64,000 nucleotides of DNA from an uncultured Poribacteria bacterium (GCA_951828515.1 OX639992.1:4876217-4940216), one strand, 5' to 3'; counted from the stretch's first letter, positions 17,586 to 27,004 are shown. Notes: a model not told the origin generated them from the sequence alone. Translations and numbers: made by a program.

Positions 17586-17619
17586 GTGTCACAGTTATGC
17601 TATGGTGTATCTGTGACAC
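17586..17619 (+). terminator. Hairpin after LRR gene 2
   Basis: GTGTCACAG pairs with CTGTGACAC around a 16-base loop; counterpart of 14840-14873. A GGCGAGGTTTGAAACCTCGCC hairpin repeat lies just before it (about 17497-17517). Confidence 0.55.
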
Positions 17620-17733
17620 TCTGTTAAGCCTAAGAAAAACGAGTACGTCTCAATCTACCGAATTCCCTCCCTAGTTGTAAGCGACAATCTGCTTATCCTT
17701 TAGAAATTAAAAGTGGTTAATACCACAGAAAAG

Positions 17734-17742
17734 TGCTATAAT
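17734..17742 (+). promoter_or_regulatory. Extended -10 promoter for the HAF-repeat gene
   Basis: TGCTATAAT is a perfect extended -10 box about 100 bases upstream of the ATG at 17840. The -35 region is poor, as is usual for this class. Confidence 0.5.
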
Positions 17743-17839
17743 ATCCATAGAGAATTCCTTTTGGTATTGGTTTGGATAACGCATTTAAACAAAAACCGTT
17801 TACCGACGGTTTCCGAACGCACGTTAAAAAAGGATAGCT

Positions 17840-19657
17840 ATGTATCATTACATAAAGATCGCACTCCTTCTGTTTATATGTCTAATTATCTGTTTCACTG
17901 GATATGCCGTCGCACAGGTTAAAACCGAAACACCGATCGCGGATTACACCTTCGAGACGATTGAAGTTCCGGGTGTCGATTTTCTGGAGGTGACCGCAAG
18001 TAACGACTTCGGAGACTATGCCGGGAACACCCGGAGTCCTGACGGTGAGAAAACCATCGGTTTCACATTGATAGAGGGTGTCTTCGCCACTTACGATTTT
18101 CCCGGTTCCGTCAATACCTTTTTCTATGGACTCGACAACACCGGAAAAGCCGTCGGACACTACATAGATGTAGATGGACTTTACCACGGGATTATCTTAG
18201 AAAATGGCGAACTCCGCCAATACGATTTTCCCGGTGCCGCCGAAACCCACATTTACGGTATTAGCGATGAAACAGGAGCACTGAGCGGTAATATTGTTGA
18301 TGAAACAGGGGTCACCCGCGGATTCTCAGGCGATATGCCAATTGCGTTTCCAGGGGCAGTCACAACTTATGCAGATTTCGTCAACGCCGCAGGGGCTGTC
18401 GTCGGCAGTTACCTGGATCCCGATGGAATGCCCCATGGGTTCATACGTAACCCCGACGGCAGTTTCACCACTATCGACATCCCAGAAACGCCGAATCTTG
18501 AATTCCTATTTGTAAATACCATCACCGATTTCGGTGTTGTCGCCTTCAGAGCCAAAGCTGTAAATGATATTCTGCGCTCCTATATCCTCCTGCCAGATGG
18601 CATCCTCTATGAAGTGCAGCTCCCAGGCAGTGTTAACACCGTCGTCCGAAATGTTAATCAGGATGCGAGTATTATCGGCTATTATGACTTAACAGACGGT
18701 CAGAGATATGGTTTCGTCGGCAGACCTGGGACACCATCAGACCGAAAAAAGTTTGGCAATATCTTCTCAATGCATCTCTCTAAAGGCTTGAACCTGCTGT
18801 CTGTACCGTTGAAACCGACGATCGAGATGACAGCGCGATCGCTGGCTGTAAAGACAGGGGGGACAGCGGTTGTTACGCTTGATGCTTCAAAGCAGAAGTT
18901 TGTCGCATGGACTCCCAACGCACCCGACGATGGATTCCCCATTGAAGGTGCAAAGGGATACATCGTCAACGTGCCGCAAGCACGCAATATCGTCTTCACC
19001 GGCGCGAAATGGACGAATCAGGCACAAGTCGCCGCCGCACCCTTGGCAACGCCTCTCGACCAGACGTGGGCGTTCGTTGTCAGTGGGTACTTAGGAGGCA
19101 CGCAACACTTCAACGGTTATCTCGTCACAATCCGAAATACACGGACGAACGCTGTCATGAAAACCCGTGTGCGTGGTAATTATTTCGCCGCGGCGACTGC
19201 CGATCTAAACTATCGCAGCGTCGTTGAACTCGCGGATACATTGGAATTAACCGTGACGGACACGCACGGAAACATCGCTTCAGAAAGATTCAATTTCACT
19301 GTCGATCCTATGAGTCTCGCAAACGCTGTTCTGAATGTGACACTTGATGACATCGGTGCCCCAAAACAGAGTCTTCTGTTACAGAACTACCCGAACCCCT
19401 TCAACCCTGAGACGTGGATTCCCTATCGTCTCTCGGAGGACAGTCAGGTATTCGTATCTATCTATGACACGAAAGGCATACTTATCCGAACGCTTTCGCT
19501 CGGTTATCAGTCCGCAGGTTTCTATCAGGATCAAGAACGTGCCGCTTATTGGGATGGACGCAACGACTTAGGTGAACCCGTTGCAAGCGGAGTCTATTTC
19601 TATCAATTAGTGACATCCGCTTTCCAGCAAACCCGGCGAATGCTCATTGTGAAATAG
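17840..19657 (+). CDS. Secreted HAF-repeat protein with FlgD-like sorting domain
   Basis: A 605-residue protein with a signal peptide (IALLLFICLIICFTGYAVAQ). Residues about 35-300 carry repeats of the HAF type, each with a phrase like YDFPGSVNTF-YGLDNTGKAVGHY. A middle beta-sandwich follows, and the C-terminus (about 511-605) is the same NYPNPFNPETWIPY / AAYWDGRNDLGEPVASGVYFYQL domain as in the LRR proteins, ending RRMLIVK. The shared C-terminal domain implies the same export or anchoring route. No catalytic motif is recognised. Confidence 0.82.
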   Translation: MYHYIKIALLLFICLIICFTGYAVAQVKTETPIADYTFETIEVPGVDFLEVTASNDFGDYAGNTRSPDGEKTIGFTLIEGVFATYDFPGSVNTFFYGLDNTGKAVGHYIDVDGLYHGIILENGELRQYDFPGAAETHIYGISDETGALSGNIVDETGVTRGFSGDMPIAFPGAVTTYADFVNAAGAVVGSYLDPDGMPHGFIRNPDGSFTTIDIPETPNLEFLFVNTITDFGVVAFRAKAVNDILRSYILLPDGILYEVQLPGSVNTVVRNVNQDASIIGYYDLTDGQRYGFVGRPGTPSDRKKFGNIFSMHLSKGLNLLSVPLKPTIEMTARSLAVKTGGTAVVTLDASKQKFVAWTPNAPDDGFPIEGAKGYIVNVPQARNIVFTGAKWTNQAQVAAAPLATPLDQTWAFVVSGYLGGTQHFNGYLVTIRNTRTNAVMKTRVRGNYFAAATADLNYRSVVELADTLELTVTDTHGNIASERFNFTVDPMSLANAVLNVTLDDIGAPKQSLLLQNYPNPFNPETWIPYRLSEDSQVFVSIYDTKGILIRTLSLGYQSAGFYQDQERAAYWDGRNDLGEPVASGVYFYQLVTSAFQQTRRMLIVK

Positions 19658-19685
19658 TAACACCCAGACATTGGCTGGCATACCG

Positions 19686-19993
19686 CTGGCGAGGTTTCCT
19701 AACCTCGCCAATCATGGAAACCCGTCCCCACGACCGCTGGCGAGGTTTCCAACCTCGCCAATCATGGAAACCCGTCCCCACGACCGCTGGCGAGGTTTCC
19801 TAACCTCGCCAATCTTTGGGAGCATAAGTAATTCTGAAACCCGTCCCCACGACCGCTGGCGAGGTTTCCTAACCTCGCCAATCTTTGGGAGCATAAGTAA
19901 TTCTGAAACCCGTCCCCACGACCGCTGGCGAGGTTTCCTAACCTCGCCAATCTTTGGGAGCATAAGTAATTCTATAATTCACCAGAGGTATTG
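19686..19993. repeat. Tandem array of GGCGAGGTT...AACCTCGCC hairpin units
   Basis: Five hairpins (GGCGAGGTTTCC-TAACCTCGCC) are spaced 51, 50, 69 and 69 bases apart; the longer units include CTTTGGGAGCATAAGTAATTC and all share GAAACCCGTCCCCACGACCG. Frames are open on both strands only because of the repeat. The units are too few and the spacers too alike for a CRISPR array. Confidence 0.8.
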
Positions 19994-20088
19994 TCAGCAG
20001 ACCGTTTGCGTTTTTCGAGCATCCCATCGAACAGAGCCTGCTACGGTCAAAATTATGTGCGTCCTGATAGAATAGACATATCTAAACA

Positions 20089-21192
20089 ATGCAATATCAA
20101 TGTGCCAAATGTAACACCACGTACCAAATCTCGCCGTTGCGCTACAAGTGCGACTGTGGCAACCCACTGAACCTCGTTACGGATTCACGTATCTTGCCGA
20201 ACGCACAGGTTCCAGCGGCGATGTCGCTCTGGCGGTATCGCGAAGCACTACCGATCCGTGAGGAGACAGAGATTGTCACGCTCGGTGAAGGCATGACCCC
20301 TCTCGCGCCACTCGATGTCAACACTCCCGAACACTTCGCAAAATTGGACTATCTCTGTCCGACCGGTTCCTATAAAGATCGAGGCGCGTCCGTCCTGCTC
20401 ACGCACCTTAAGGCACTTGGGGTTGATACTGTTGTTGAAGATTCATCGGGCAATGCGGGTGCCGCGATAGCCGCCTACAGCGCAAGGGCAGGCATCCACT
20501 GCACCATCTACTGTCCTGAGTCCACCTCGAAAGGTAAATTGAGACAGATTTCCGCTTACGGTGCCGAATTAAAACTCGTGGCAGGAAACCGTATGGCAAC
20601 GACAGAGGCAGTGAAACTCGCCGCGGAGACCACCTGCTATGCCTCTCATAATTGGCATCCGTTTTTCTTAGAAGGCACAAAGACGCTTGCTTATGAAATT
20701 ACCGAACAACTCGGATGGCGGGCACCGACACACGTCTTATGTCCAGTCGGATTCGGGAGTATCTATTTAGGACTCGCCATCGGATTCCGTGAATTGCAAA
20801 CACAAGGGATTATCGAAGACGTTCCGCGACTCCTCGGTGTCCAACCCAGTGTCTGCTGTCCAATTTATAACGCATACACTGAGAACGATACATCTATCTC
20901 AAGAATGAAACAGACTGGAGACACACTTGCCGAAGGCATCACCGCGGAACTCCCCATCCGAGGCGACAATATTTTGGAGGCACTCCATTCCACAAACGGC
21001 GCATTTACCACAGTCAACGGCACAGACATCGAGGACGGCATGAAAACGCTTGCCGCCAAAGGGATTTATGTGGAACCGACATCGGCTGTTATCGTTAAAG
21101 CATACCAGAAATTCCGAGAGTCAGGTATCATCGAAGAAGGTGATCTGACGGTCTCAATCCTCACCGGCATCGGTTTAAAGGCAAGCAAATGA
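20089..21192 (+). CDS. thrC: Threonine synthase (PLP-dependent)
   Basis: The 367-residue protein starts with a short zinc-ribbon-like segment (Cys5, Cys8, Cys21, Cys23) followed by a fold-type II PLP domain. PTGSYKDRGAS contains the PLP lysine (Lys96), SSGNAGAA binds the cofactor phosphate, and VEPTSAV closes the active site. It converts O-phosphohomoserine to threonine, the last step of threonine synthesis. No Shine-Dalgarno site is seen; an extended -10-like TGATAGAAT lies 16-24 bases upstream. Its stop overlaps the next start by four bases. A paralogous PLP enzyme of this family is the main alternative. Confidence 0.85.
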   Translation: MQYQCAKCNTTYQISPLRYKCDCGNPLNLVTDSRILPNAQVPAAMSLWRYREALPIREETEIVTLGEGMTPLAPLDVNTPEHFAKLDYLCPTGSYKDRGASVLLTHLKALGVDTVVEDSSGNAGAAIAAYSARAGIHCTIYCPESTSKGKLRQISAYGAELKLVAGNRMATTEAVKLAAETTCYASHNWHPFFLEGTKTLAYEITEQLGWRAPTHVLCPVGFGSIYLGLAIGFRELQTQGIIEDVPRLLGVQPSVCCPIYNAYTENDTSISRMKQTGDTLAEGITAELPIRGDNILEALHSTNGAFTTVNGTDIEDGMKTLAAKGIYVEPTSAVIVKAYQKFRESGIIEEGDLTVSILTGIGLKASK

Positions 21193-22493
21193 GAGAAAAC
21201 AGACTTGACTTCATACGACTCATCACCGTCTGCGCGCTAATCCTGCTCTTTACCTTGGTTATTGGAGCATTACGCGCACGGGAAAACTCGTTCTTCCGGA
21301 TCGGGGCAGGCAACAGTAAAAACCGTGATGCACTTCCTGACACCGTTAAACGGCGCGACGAACTCCAAAGCAAGCGATGGCACAAAGGTTTTCGACTGTT
21401 TCGGTATTGGTGGGAGGGTGGCGCCGCGGTCTATGTTGCAGAGATGGACCGCACGGCGAAAAATCTCCAATTCCGTGTTGAACTCGCCAACAATCAAATC
21501 TTAGGACGCGAAACCATCACCGGGGCGACGAGGCGACTCATGGAAAAAGACGTGCTACCGCTCGCAGGCGTCAATGGAAGTTTCGGCATCCGAGAAGACA
21601 ATCGCGGACGCGGCGGCATGATGTTCAATCTGCATATCCAAAACGGTGAACTCGTCAGTATCTCCACACCGCTCGACAGATGGGGATATTCGCCGCCATC
21701 TCCGTGGGGTGAAACGAGTTTTGGCGTAACGCCCGATGGCGAGTTTCTCTTGGACAGGGTGAAACTCAACGGCGAACTTAAGATTGCTGGCGGCACGCTT
21801 CCGATCAATGCGGTTAACCAAATCTGCGATTCAGTGTGTCCTGCTGTAATCTATACACCACGCTTCGGACGCAGAACTTTAACGCGCCGATGCTACGAAT
21901 TCACGCTCAGACAAATTGAACTTCCACTCACCGGAAAATACACAAGCAGATGCGTTGTCACTGCGGTGAACCCGCGAGGCAACAGTATCATCCCACCCGA
22001 TGGGATCGTTCTTGCGATTGAACCGGGTTTGGCACGCGACTGGACAGACAAAATTACCAAATCCACAGCGGGTACATTGGAAATCGCACTCACCCCTAAA
22101 AAATGGCAACATGTTCAGCAGGGGATCGGCGGGAACTTGCGGCTTGTCCGAGATGGTAAAGTCGAACCTGAACTCATCGAGTTTGGCGAGTCACGCGGGG
22201 GTAGCTCATACAGGCATCGTAACGGTGCGTCCCGTCACCCACGCAGTGCCCTCGGATTTAACGATGAAAAACTGTTCCTCATCGCCATTGACGGTCGGCA
22301 GCCGGGGTATAGTATGGGTATGACGCTCTATCACATGGGAACGTTTTTCAGTGAACTCGGCATCAAACACGCCATCAACTTCGATGGTGGAAGCTCCTCG
22401 ACGTTATGGGCACTCGGAAGAGTCGCGAACAGCCCCGCACACGGCTATGAACGCCGTATTTTCAACGTTGCAATGATCCGCGCAAAAAAATAA
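21189..22493 (+). CDS. NAGPA-type phosphodiester glycosidase-domain protein
   Basis: An N-terminal membrane anchor (residues 9-29, IRLITVCALILLFTLVIGAL) is followed by an extracytoplasmic region whose C-terminal part is the NAGPA domain: HPRSALGFNDEKLFLIAIDG, then GMTLYHMGTFFSELGIKHAINFDGGSSSTLWA. The DGGSSS loop is the family signature. Relatives remove N-acetylglucosamine from phosphodiesters or act on cell-wall phosphosugars. It overlaps thrC by ATGA, so the two are translationally coupled, though no pathway link is evident. Confidence 0.85.
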   Translation: MRENRLDFIRLITVCALILLFTLVIGALRARENSFFRIGAGNSKNRDALPDTVKRRDELQSKRWHKGFRLFRYWWEGGAAVYVAEMDRTAKNLQFRVELANNQILGRETITGATRRLMEKDVLPLAGVNGSFGIREDNRGRGGMMFNLHIQNGELVSISTPLDRWGYSPPSPWGETSFGVTPDGEFLLDRVKLNGELKIAGGTLPINAVNQICDSVCPAVIYTPRFGRRTLTRRCYEFTLRQIELPLTGKYTSRCVVTAVNPRGNSIIPPDGIVLAIEPGLARDWTDKITKSTAGTLEIALTPKKWQHVQQGIGGNLRLVRDGKVEPELIEFGESRGGSSYRHRNGASRHPRSALGFNDEKLFLIAIDGRQPGYSMGMTLYHMGTFFSELGIKHAINFDGGSSSTLWALGRVANSPAHGYERRIFNVAMIRAKK

Positions 22494-22498
22494 GCACA

Positions 22499-22891
22499 AT
22501 GAAATGTAAATATCTCTTATTCGCCATCCTGTTAATACTCGCGTGTTCAAACAGAAACACGCCGCGAGCGGTTAGCGAAGACTTCATCTATAACTACTAC
22601 CAACATGCGGACCAAGCGGCAGCACTCCAACTCAGCCACGGACTCGCCGCAGAAAAATTGGAAGACGAAATCGCTCGTGTGAGTGAAGTTCGATCCTTAG
22701 ATCAACAAATTGATGAGATGCCGGAGATTGAATACGAACTTATTGGCACAGAAGAGGAACCGACACACGTGCTATTCAACTACAGGCTCACCATCGAAAG
22801 CAGAGGCACGACAACGCACACCCGAAATGTCGTCATTAACACCGAACAGATTGACGGACAATGGAAAGTCGTCAATTTTGATGAGTACTAA
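22499..22891 (+). CDS. Small lipoprotein, NTF2/DUF4878-like
   Basis: The 130-residue product has a lipobox LILAC (lipidated Cys16). The rest (DFIYNYYQHADQAAALQLS, then GQWKVVNFDEY) resembles small NTF2-like lipoproteins of the DUF4878 kind, which have no known activity. It begins five bases after the NAGPA gene and is probably the third gene of that operon. Confidence 0.7.
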   Translation: MKCKYLLFAILLILACSNRNTPRAVSEDFIYNYYQHADQAAALQLSHGLAAEKLEDEIARVSEVRSLDQQIDEMPEIEYELIGTEEEPTHVLFNYRLTIESRGTTTHTRNVVINTEQIDGQWKVVNFDEY

Positions 22892-22892
22892 G

Positions 22893-23071
22893 GAGCCGAT
22901 ACCTATCGCGCCGTATATGCAGTGAAAATTGGAGAGCGGGTTTACGTGCTGCATTGTTTTCAAAAAAAATCAAAGCGTGGAATAAAAACTTCCAAGAAAG
23001 AGGTAGATCTTATCAAGAGACGCCTCAGAATGGCGCAAGAATTGGAGGAAGATTATGAGCAAAAAGATTAA
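22893..23071 (+). pseudogene. HigB/RelE-type toxin, C-terminal fragment
   Basis: This frame reads GADTYRAVYAVKIGERVYVL, then HCFQKKSKRGIKTSKKEVDL, the C-terminal half of phage Gp49-like HigB toxins. No start codon or N-terminal half is present: a stop lies immediately upstream, right after the lipoprotein gene. It overlaps the XRE antitoxin start by 17 bases, the normal arrangement of such pairs, so the toxin was truncated by a rearrangement at about 22892. Confidence 0.75.
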
Positions 23072-23378
23072 ATTTGAAAAGAGCTCAGGCAATGTCTTTA
23101 AGGATTTAGACTTACCAGATGCCGAGGAACTACTACTTAAAGCGAAGCTTGGGTTTGAAGTGTTCCAGATTATAGAAGATCGCAGGTTAACCCAAGTTGA
23201 AGCGGCAAAGATTTTAGGTGTGAAGCAGCCCGAGATATCTCGACTGAAACAAGGTAGATTTAATCACTATAGTGTAGAACGACTGTTGATGTTTCTGAAC
23301 CAATTGAATCGCGATATTGAAATCCGCATCATTCCCTCAGAAAATAGAAAGGGACAACAACGGGTCGTTGCCGTTTAG
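23055..23378 (+). CDS. XRE-family antitoxin (HigA-like)
   Basis: A 107-residue protein with a lambda-repressor-type helix-turn-helix: LTQVEAAKILGVKQPEISRLKQGRF (given in two parts: LTQVEAAKILG, VKQPEISRLKQG), followed by a dimerisation helix. GGAGGAAGAT precedes the ATG. In HigBA-type systems the antitoxin binds its operator and neutralises the toxin. Its toxin gene upstream is truncated, so this is a solitary antitoxin that could still repress or counter related toxins. Confidence 0.82.
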   Translation: MSKKIKFEKSSGNVFKDLDLPDAEELLLKAKLGFEVFQIIEDRRLTQVEAAKILGVKQPEISRLKQGRFNHYSVERLLMFLNQLNRDIEIRIIPSENRKGQQRVVAV

Positions 23379-23529
23379 TTCTTACAGAATAGGTTCCTCG
23401 CAAGGAAAATTAGAACATCTATTCTTGTATAACCTAAAAACCGTAGCCCGTAATGAAATGGAGGGCGGATTTATGGAAGGCACATATCTGTGAAACCCTC
23501 ACCGTCCCTCCGCAAGGTAAATTAAAAAT

Positions 23530-24639
23530 ATGGAAACTGGAAAAGTTGCTGTCTTCACAGAAGCGCAAACACCCATGGAATTCCGGGAATACCCGATTCC
23601 ATCCGTCACACCCGATGACATGCTCATCAGGATCCGTATGGCGAACATCTGCGGCTCCGACCTACATTTCTGGCGCGGACACGGACCCAAAATCGAGAGC
23701 GGTATCCCCCAAGTGCTCGGACACGAAATGATCGGCACCATTGAAGCCATGGGACGCAATATCACAACCGATAGCACGGGACAACCCTTAACCGAAGGCG
23801 ACCGTATCGCCTATTCCTACTTCAAACCGTGCCAACACTGTTGGATGTGTCTCAACGGAAAACCCGGATGTCCGAACCGCTACCGAGATTGGCTCGGTGT
23901 CTCCAGCGAGCAGGCACCGCATTTCCACGGTGCTTACGGCGAATACTACTACATGAAACCCGGACATTGGGTGTTCAAGGTACCCGATGCCCTCTCCGAC
24001 GCGCTCGTATCCCCTATCAACTGTGCTTTGTCCGAAGTCATTTACGGACTGAACCAGATCGGCATCACACTCGGCGATACCGTGGTCATCCAAGGCGCAG
24101 GCGGACTCGGACTCTACGCCACCGCAGTCGCACGGGAGATGGGTGCGGGGAAAATCATCGTTTTCGATCGGCTCCCCGCCCGCCTCGCCCTCGCTCGCGA
24201 GTTCGGTGCCGATGAAACCCTCAACGTCGACGAAATCGACATGAAATCCCGTGTCGAATACGTCCTTGATCAGACCGGCGGGATCGGAGCAGACCTCGTC
24301 GCTGAGTTTGTTGGATCACCGCGCGTTCTTGCCGAAGGCGTGGAGATGCTCCGATGGGGTGGACGGTATCTCTGGATCGGCAACATCAACCTCGGATTCC
24401 CCACAGAAATCGATCCGGGTAACATCGTCCGCTGTAGTAAAGCGATTCGCGGTGTAATCGTCTACGAACCGTGGGTTATCCCGCGGGCACTCGATTTCCT
24501 AAGCCGGACGAGAGACAGGTACCCGTTCCACAAAATTATCTCGGATACCTTCCCGTTCGGCGACATCAACGAAGCGTTCTCTTACGCCGACAGCGGCGAG
24601 GCAATCCGAGTCGGATTGGAATTTGAAGCGGTTCATTAA
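23530..24639 (+). CDS. Zinc-dependent MDR-family alcohol/polyol dehydrogenase
   Basis: The 369-residue protein has the catalytic zinc ligands Cys41 (NICGSDLHFW) and GHE with His65-Glu66, a structural-zinc lobe with Cys101, Cys104, Cys107 and Cys114, and the Rossmann loop GAGGLGLYA near residue 190. The last spacing in the zinc lobe is one residue shorter than usual. It should oxidise or reduce an alcohol or polyol with NAD(P). The start is preceded by TCCGCAAGGTAAATTAAAAA, a phrase that recurs near 55890 and 55942. The substrate is unknown. Confidence 0.85.
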   Translation: METGKVAVFTEAQTPMEFREYPIPSVTPDDMLIRIRMANICGSDLHFWRGHGPKIESGIPQVLGHEMIGTIEAMGRNITTDSTGQPLTEGDRIAYSYFKPCQHCWMCLNGKPGCPNRYRDWLGVSSEQAPHFHGAYGEYYYMKPGHWVFKVPDALSDALVSPINCALSEVIYGLNQIGITLGDTVVIQGAGGLGLYATAVAREMGAGKIIVFDRLPARLALAREFGADETLNVDEIDMKSRVEYVLDQTGGIGADLVAEFVGSPRVLAEGVEMLRWGGRYLWIGNINLGFPTEIDPGNIVRCSKAIRGVIVYEPWVIPRALDFLSRTRDRYPFHKIISDTFPFGDINEAFSYADSGEAIRVGLEFEAVH

Positions 24640-25093
24640 TTTATGGTGAATTATAGCATTGTAGGTTTTTGCTTGGGGTGTTTTGGCTTGGGTATTTCTG
24701 CGTATTGATAGGGTGTTTCCCGCGTATTTCTGTGAATTTTCCCCAGGTTAAATGGTATACACCAAGAACATACAACTTACAGAAAAATGCGCCCTGCCTA
24801 AACACGACACATTGAAGATGTATCCAGTGAAATCCAACGCTTTTATTGTAAGGTTTCTGAGCATGTAACAGTGTTAAGTTGGGTTTCACACAAACTTGGG
24901 TGTCTACGGCGGTCCATGGGACTTGAGGTGTGTGGGTCGTTGAAATGATCCCTTTCAATTCCGTTCAACCCAACCTACGGGGACCCTACCAGATGCTAAA
25001 TTGACAGCTATGGGTAGGTAGAACGAACGCGAGCCCCAACTAACCCATGATGCGCGAGACGTTAAATCCACCCATCAAAAAGAGGTTGATATA
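24640..25093. other. 454-base intergenic stretch without a gene
   Basis: The left part resembles the TAGTAAA MITE family (TGATAGGGTGTTTCC core at about 24707-24721). The right part (24870-24985) contains the common AAGTTGGGTTTCAC / TTCAACCCAACCTAC phrases. I see no gene here. Confidence 0.5.
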
Positions 25094-25561
25094 ATGCTTA
25101 AAATAAGGTCTATGGCATTTCTCATCTTCATGGTTATACTCAATATCGGATGTGGTGAAGACTACACAGAAACCATCACGCTAATGTATGCTGAGGCAAC
25201 TGGAATCCAAATATGCTCTCCTGATACAGTATCGCCTTTGGTAAAGAATGCAGATTTAATCAACGAAATAAAACAAAGCAGCCTCCATTCGGTTTTTGCT
25301 ATTATTGAAGGTGCTTTTGGTGGATGTGATAGCTACCATGAAACCCGTCTGTCGTTTGACCGTGTATCTGAACTACCTCCTATATGGCACAATGGAGCTA
25401 CTATAGAAATAGAAGTCATGAAGGTCCACGTTGAAGGAACTGATTGTCCTGAAGGTATCATCCCATACCATGAAGTTGTTTTTATCGGTTTCTTTTTCCC
25501 CGGTCAGTATACACTCAAGGTGAATAATATTGAAAGTCAATTTACTGTAGGAAACTTATAA
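25094..25561 (+). CDS. Hypothetical lipoprotein
   Basis: A 155-residue product with a lipobox LNIGC (Cys20). The rest is beta-rich with three Cys pairs possible (CGED, ICSPD, GGCDS, TDCPE) and ends in a strand-like FPGQYTLKVNNIESQFTV. I do not recognise the family. AAGAGG lies 10 bases upstream. The HemW gene follows after 20 bases, probably on the same transcript. Confidence 0.65.
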   Translation: MLKIRSMAFLIFMVILNIGCGEDYTETITLMYAEATGIQICSPDTVSPLVKNADLINEIKQSSLHSVFAIIEGAFGGCDSYHETRLSFDRVSELPPIWHNGATIEIEVMKVHVEGTDCPEGIIPYHEVVFIGFFFPGQYTLKVNNIESQFTVGNL

Positions 25562-25581
25562 AGGAGTAATCGTAACACAAC

Positions 25582-26724
25582 ATGAACTATCCCCATAAAA
25601 CCGTTTCCTCCATATATCTCCATATTCCCTTTTGCGCCACGAAGTGCTACTACTGCGCCTTCAACACCTACACCTTCCACAAAGAGGAAGCGAAAGCATA
25701 CCTACACGCACTCCGAACGGAGATGGAACTCTATGCCTCTGAAACCGACCCGCTACAAACGCTCTTCATCGGCGGTGGCACCCCTTCTATCCTCTCTGCG
25801 AACGCTCTGGCACAGTTATTTACGGATATACATCAGCATTTCCAAATAACACCGAATGCTGAAATCACTGTAGAGTGCAATCCCGGAACCGTCGATGCTG
25901 AGAAACTGAAGGTGATGCGAGACAACGGCGTGAATCGGCTCAGTTTCGGTCTGCAAGCCATGCAAGACGAAACCTTGAAACAGTTAGGCAGAATCCACAC
26001 CGTCGCTGAATTCCTTCAGAGTTATCGCCTCGCCCGCGAAGCCAACTTTGAAAACATCAACATCGATCTCATCTTCGCACTCCCCGAGCAGACGATGGAG
26101 GCGTGGCACCACACCCTCAACGAAACGATCTCCCTTGAACCCGACCATATCTCAGCCTATAACCTCGTCATAGAGGAAACGACCCCCTTCTATGAATGGT
26201 GGCAAGCCGGTGATCTCCACCTCCCGACCGACGACACCGAAGCGGATATGTTCCAATACACCATTGACACACTCACCTCGCACGGGTACGCCCACTACGA
26301 AATCTGTAACTTCGCCAAACCGAACCGCCTCGCGAGACACAACCTCGTCTACTGGAACAACCAACCGTGTATTGGACTCGGTGTAGGCGCGTGCGGGTAT
26401 ATAAAAGGTATGCGTTACACCAACATTCGGGGGATCGCGCCTTACATTAACAAACTCTCCCAACGCCATAAACCCATCGCCGATACCGAACGCATGACAG
26501 GACACGCTGAGAAAGCAGAAACGCTCATGCTCGCCCTACGGAAACGCGAAGGCATCTCTCTTGACGCTTACCGAAACCGATTCGGAGAAGACATCGAAAC
26601 CGCATTCGGAAGCATCCTCAAAAAATGGATAGATTTACAACTCATAGAACAAACCGCCTCACATCTCCGTCTCACACCTCGCGGCCTTTTCCTCGCAAAC
26701 GAAGTCTTCGTGGAATTGATGTAA
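25582..26724 (+). CDS. hemW: HemW-type radical SAM protein (heme chaperone)
   Basis: The radical SAM cluster motif C-x3-C-x2-C is formed by Cys18, Cys22 and Cys25 (PFCATKCYYCAF), followed by GGGTPS and ECNPGTV. The motif HNLVYW, shared by HemW proteins and associated with heme binding, is present in the C-terminal half, along with the HemW C-terminal domain. The 380-residue length is typical. HemW was long mis-annotated as oxygen-independent coproporphyrinogen oxidase; it lacks the fourth cysteine of HemN and instead delivers heme to respiratory proteins. Confidence 0.88.
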   Translation: MNYPHKTVSSIYLHIPFCATKCYYCAFNTYTFHKEEAKAYLHALRTEMELYASETDPLQTLFIGGGTPSILSANALAQLFTDIHQHFQITPNAEITVECNPGTVDAEKLKVMRDNGVNRLSFGLQAMQDETLKQLGRIHTVAEFLQSYRLAREANFENINIDLIFALPEQTMEAWHHTLNETISLEPDHISAYNLVIEETTPFYEWWQAGDLHLPTDDTEADMFQYTIDTLTSHGYAHYEICNFAKPNRLARHNLVYWNNQPCIGLGVGACGYIKGMRYTNIRGIAPYINKLSQRHKPIADTERMTGHAEKAETLMLALRKREGISLDAYRNRFGEDIETAFGSILKKWIDLQLIEQTASHLRLTPRGLFLANEVFVELM

Positions 26725-26890
26725 TTTTTAAAAGTAGTAGGCAGACGCCGTCTGCCGTCCACTCAGAGCACAAATAACACGCTAAACCATATACATCCAA
26801 AAAACCCGAAAAATCAGAATAGAGACAGAAATCTTTCGTTTGATTATTTTTGCTAAACCTGTTACCATTTATATAAGGAGTTATCATTTA

Positions 26891-27004
26891 TAGTAAAACC
26901 TAAAAATATGTAGCCAGTTTTTCAATAAACAAGCACCCCTCCACCGCTGGCGAGGATTGTATCCTCGCCTCTTTGGAGTGTCTCATTAATTCTAAACTTT
27001 ACTA
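26891..27004. mobile_element. TAGTAAA-type MITE, 114 bp, TA target duplication
   Basis: Left end TAGTAAAACC, right end CTTTACTA, flanked by TA on each side (26889-26890, 27005-27006). The interior has the hairpin GGCGAGGATTGTATCCTCGCC. Confidence 0.7.

Noticed and set aside
19686-19993. Possible CRISPR array
   Set aside because: The repeating units are nearly identical through the would-be spacers, the spacing is 50 or 69 bases with only five units, and no cas gene is nearby.
19671-20075. 134-residue ORF across the hairpin array
   Set aside because: It is translated repeat DNA (RPHDRWRGFLTSPIF units), open on both strands, with no ribosome site.
25582-26724. Oxygen-independent coproporphyrinogen oxidase (HemN)
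   Set aside because: The protein has C-x3-C-x2-C without the fourth HemN cysteine and carries the HNxxYW motif of HemW.
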